From Variovorax sp. CF079 (GTDB lineage: Bacteria > Pseudomonadota > Gammaproteobacteria > Burkholderiales > Burkholderiaceae_C): DNA of 64,000 nt. The stretch covers positions 186,001 to 250,000 of the forward strand of contig NZ_FMZU01000004.1 of NCBI RefSeq assembly GCF_900101545.1, read 5' to 3'. Below the pieces are notes generated by a model. It worked only from the letters and a program-made list of their open reading frames with translations. It ran no database searches and had not been told where the DNA came from. The position numbers and the translations under genes were made by a program. This document shows positions 63,894 through 64,000 of the stretch, piece after piece (the stretch's first letter is position 1; the number at the start of each line of letters is the position of its first letter).

Positions 63894-64000
63894 TCGCCTC
63901 GTCGCCGCTGGGGGTCGCGATGCCCAGGCGCGCGATCCGGTAGCGAATCTGCCTGAGGCTCAGGCCGAGCCGCGCCGCGGCAGCGGTCCGGTTGAAGCCG
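63871..64000 (-). CDS. C-terminus of an NtrC-family (PilR-like) response regulator, partial
   Basis: Only the last 42 residues are visible: GFNRTAAAARLGLSLRQIRYRIARLGI is a Fis-type helix-turn-helix as found at the end of sigma-54-dependent activators. The motif fits PilR, which controls pilA with PilS, and pilR is often next to ampD in betaproteobacteria, but the receiver and AAA+ domains lie outside the window. The stop TGA at 63871-63873 overlaps the ampD start region. Confidence 0.75.
   Translation of the reverse strand, partial: GFNRTAAAARLGLSLRQIRYRIARLGIATPSGDEANGNGADD

Overview
This is a chromosomal window from a GC-rich betaproteobacterium. I infer Comamonadaceae, close to Variovorax. 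The evidence is Bug-family solute-binding proteins, the gene order around dapF-xerC, hslVU and the division/cell-wall (dcw) cluster, a DksA with a long basic tail, and short intergenic repeats of a comamonad style. Most of the window is conserved core genome. I see no rRNA, tRNA, prophage, transposase or CRISPR array.

Layout. 1-1031: a truncated SAM methyltransferase and a divergent MerR-type regulator sharing one operator. 1173-7276: a small catabolic island with two Bug binding proteins, an isocitrate lyase/PEP mutase-family enzyme, an amidohydrolase, a LysR regulator and a flavoprotein oxygenase. 7298-13433: a DsbA-like isomerase, dapF-DUF484-SanA-like-xerC, an rRNA methyltransferase and a CobW/COG0523 metallochaperone. 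13440-18325: dksA and a STAS-domain protein, bracketed by inverted copies of a ~93-bp repeat, then hslVU. 18471-37219: a complete dcw cluster (mraZ, rsmH, ftsL, ftsI, murE, murF, mraY, murD, ftsW, murG, murC, ddlB, ftsQ, ftsA, ftsZ), then lpxC and a 58-residue membrane protein. 37227-37910: a VapBC-type toxin-antitoxin pair that looks acquired. 37921-44919 (minus strand): plsC-cdsA-ruvC and an RNB nuclease-tonB-aroE-mtgA operon. 44969-53305 and on: YqiA esterase, rodA, tldD, an attenuated DAHP synthase gene, cupin, mpl, a TlpA thioredoxin, accBC, prmA, a DUF3426 zinc-ribbon protein and a PfkB kinase. 57961-64000 (minus strand): a histone H1-like repeat protein, nrdB, nrdA, ampD and the end of a Fis/NtrC-type regulator.

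Function. Much of the window concerns the cell envelope. DapF supplies meso-DAP. The Mur enzymes and MraY/MurG build lipid II. FtsW/FtsI, RodA and MtgA polymerise it. Mpl and AmpD recycle muropeptides. LpxC, PlsC/CdsA and AccBC feed lipid A, phospholipid and fatty-acid synthesis.

The most interesting signals are regulatory. One is a ribosome-mediated attenuator with a Phe/Tyr/Trp-rich leader peptide before the DAHP synthase gene. Another is a recurrent pattern of -10 hexamers 6-9 nt before start codons that lack Shine-Dalgarno sequences, which suggests many leaderless transcripts. Others are a clear MraZ operator, paired NrdR boxes with a well-formed promoter, an 8-codon mini-ORF at the murF/mraY junction, and an H1-like tail fused to a DksA lacking most zinc ligands.
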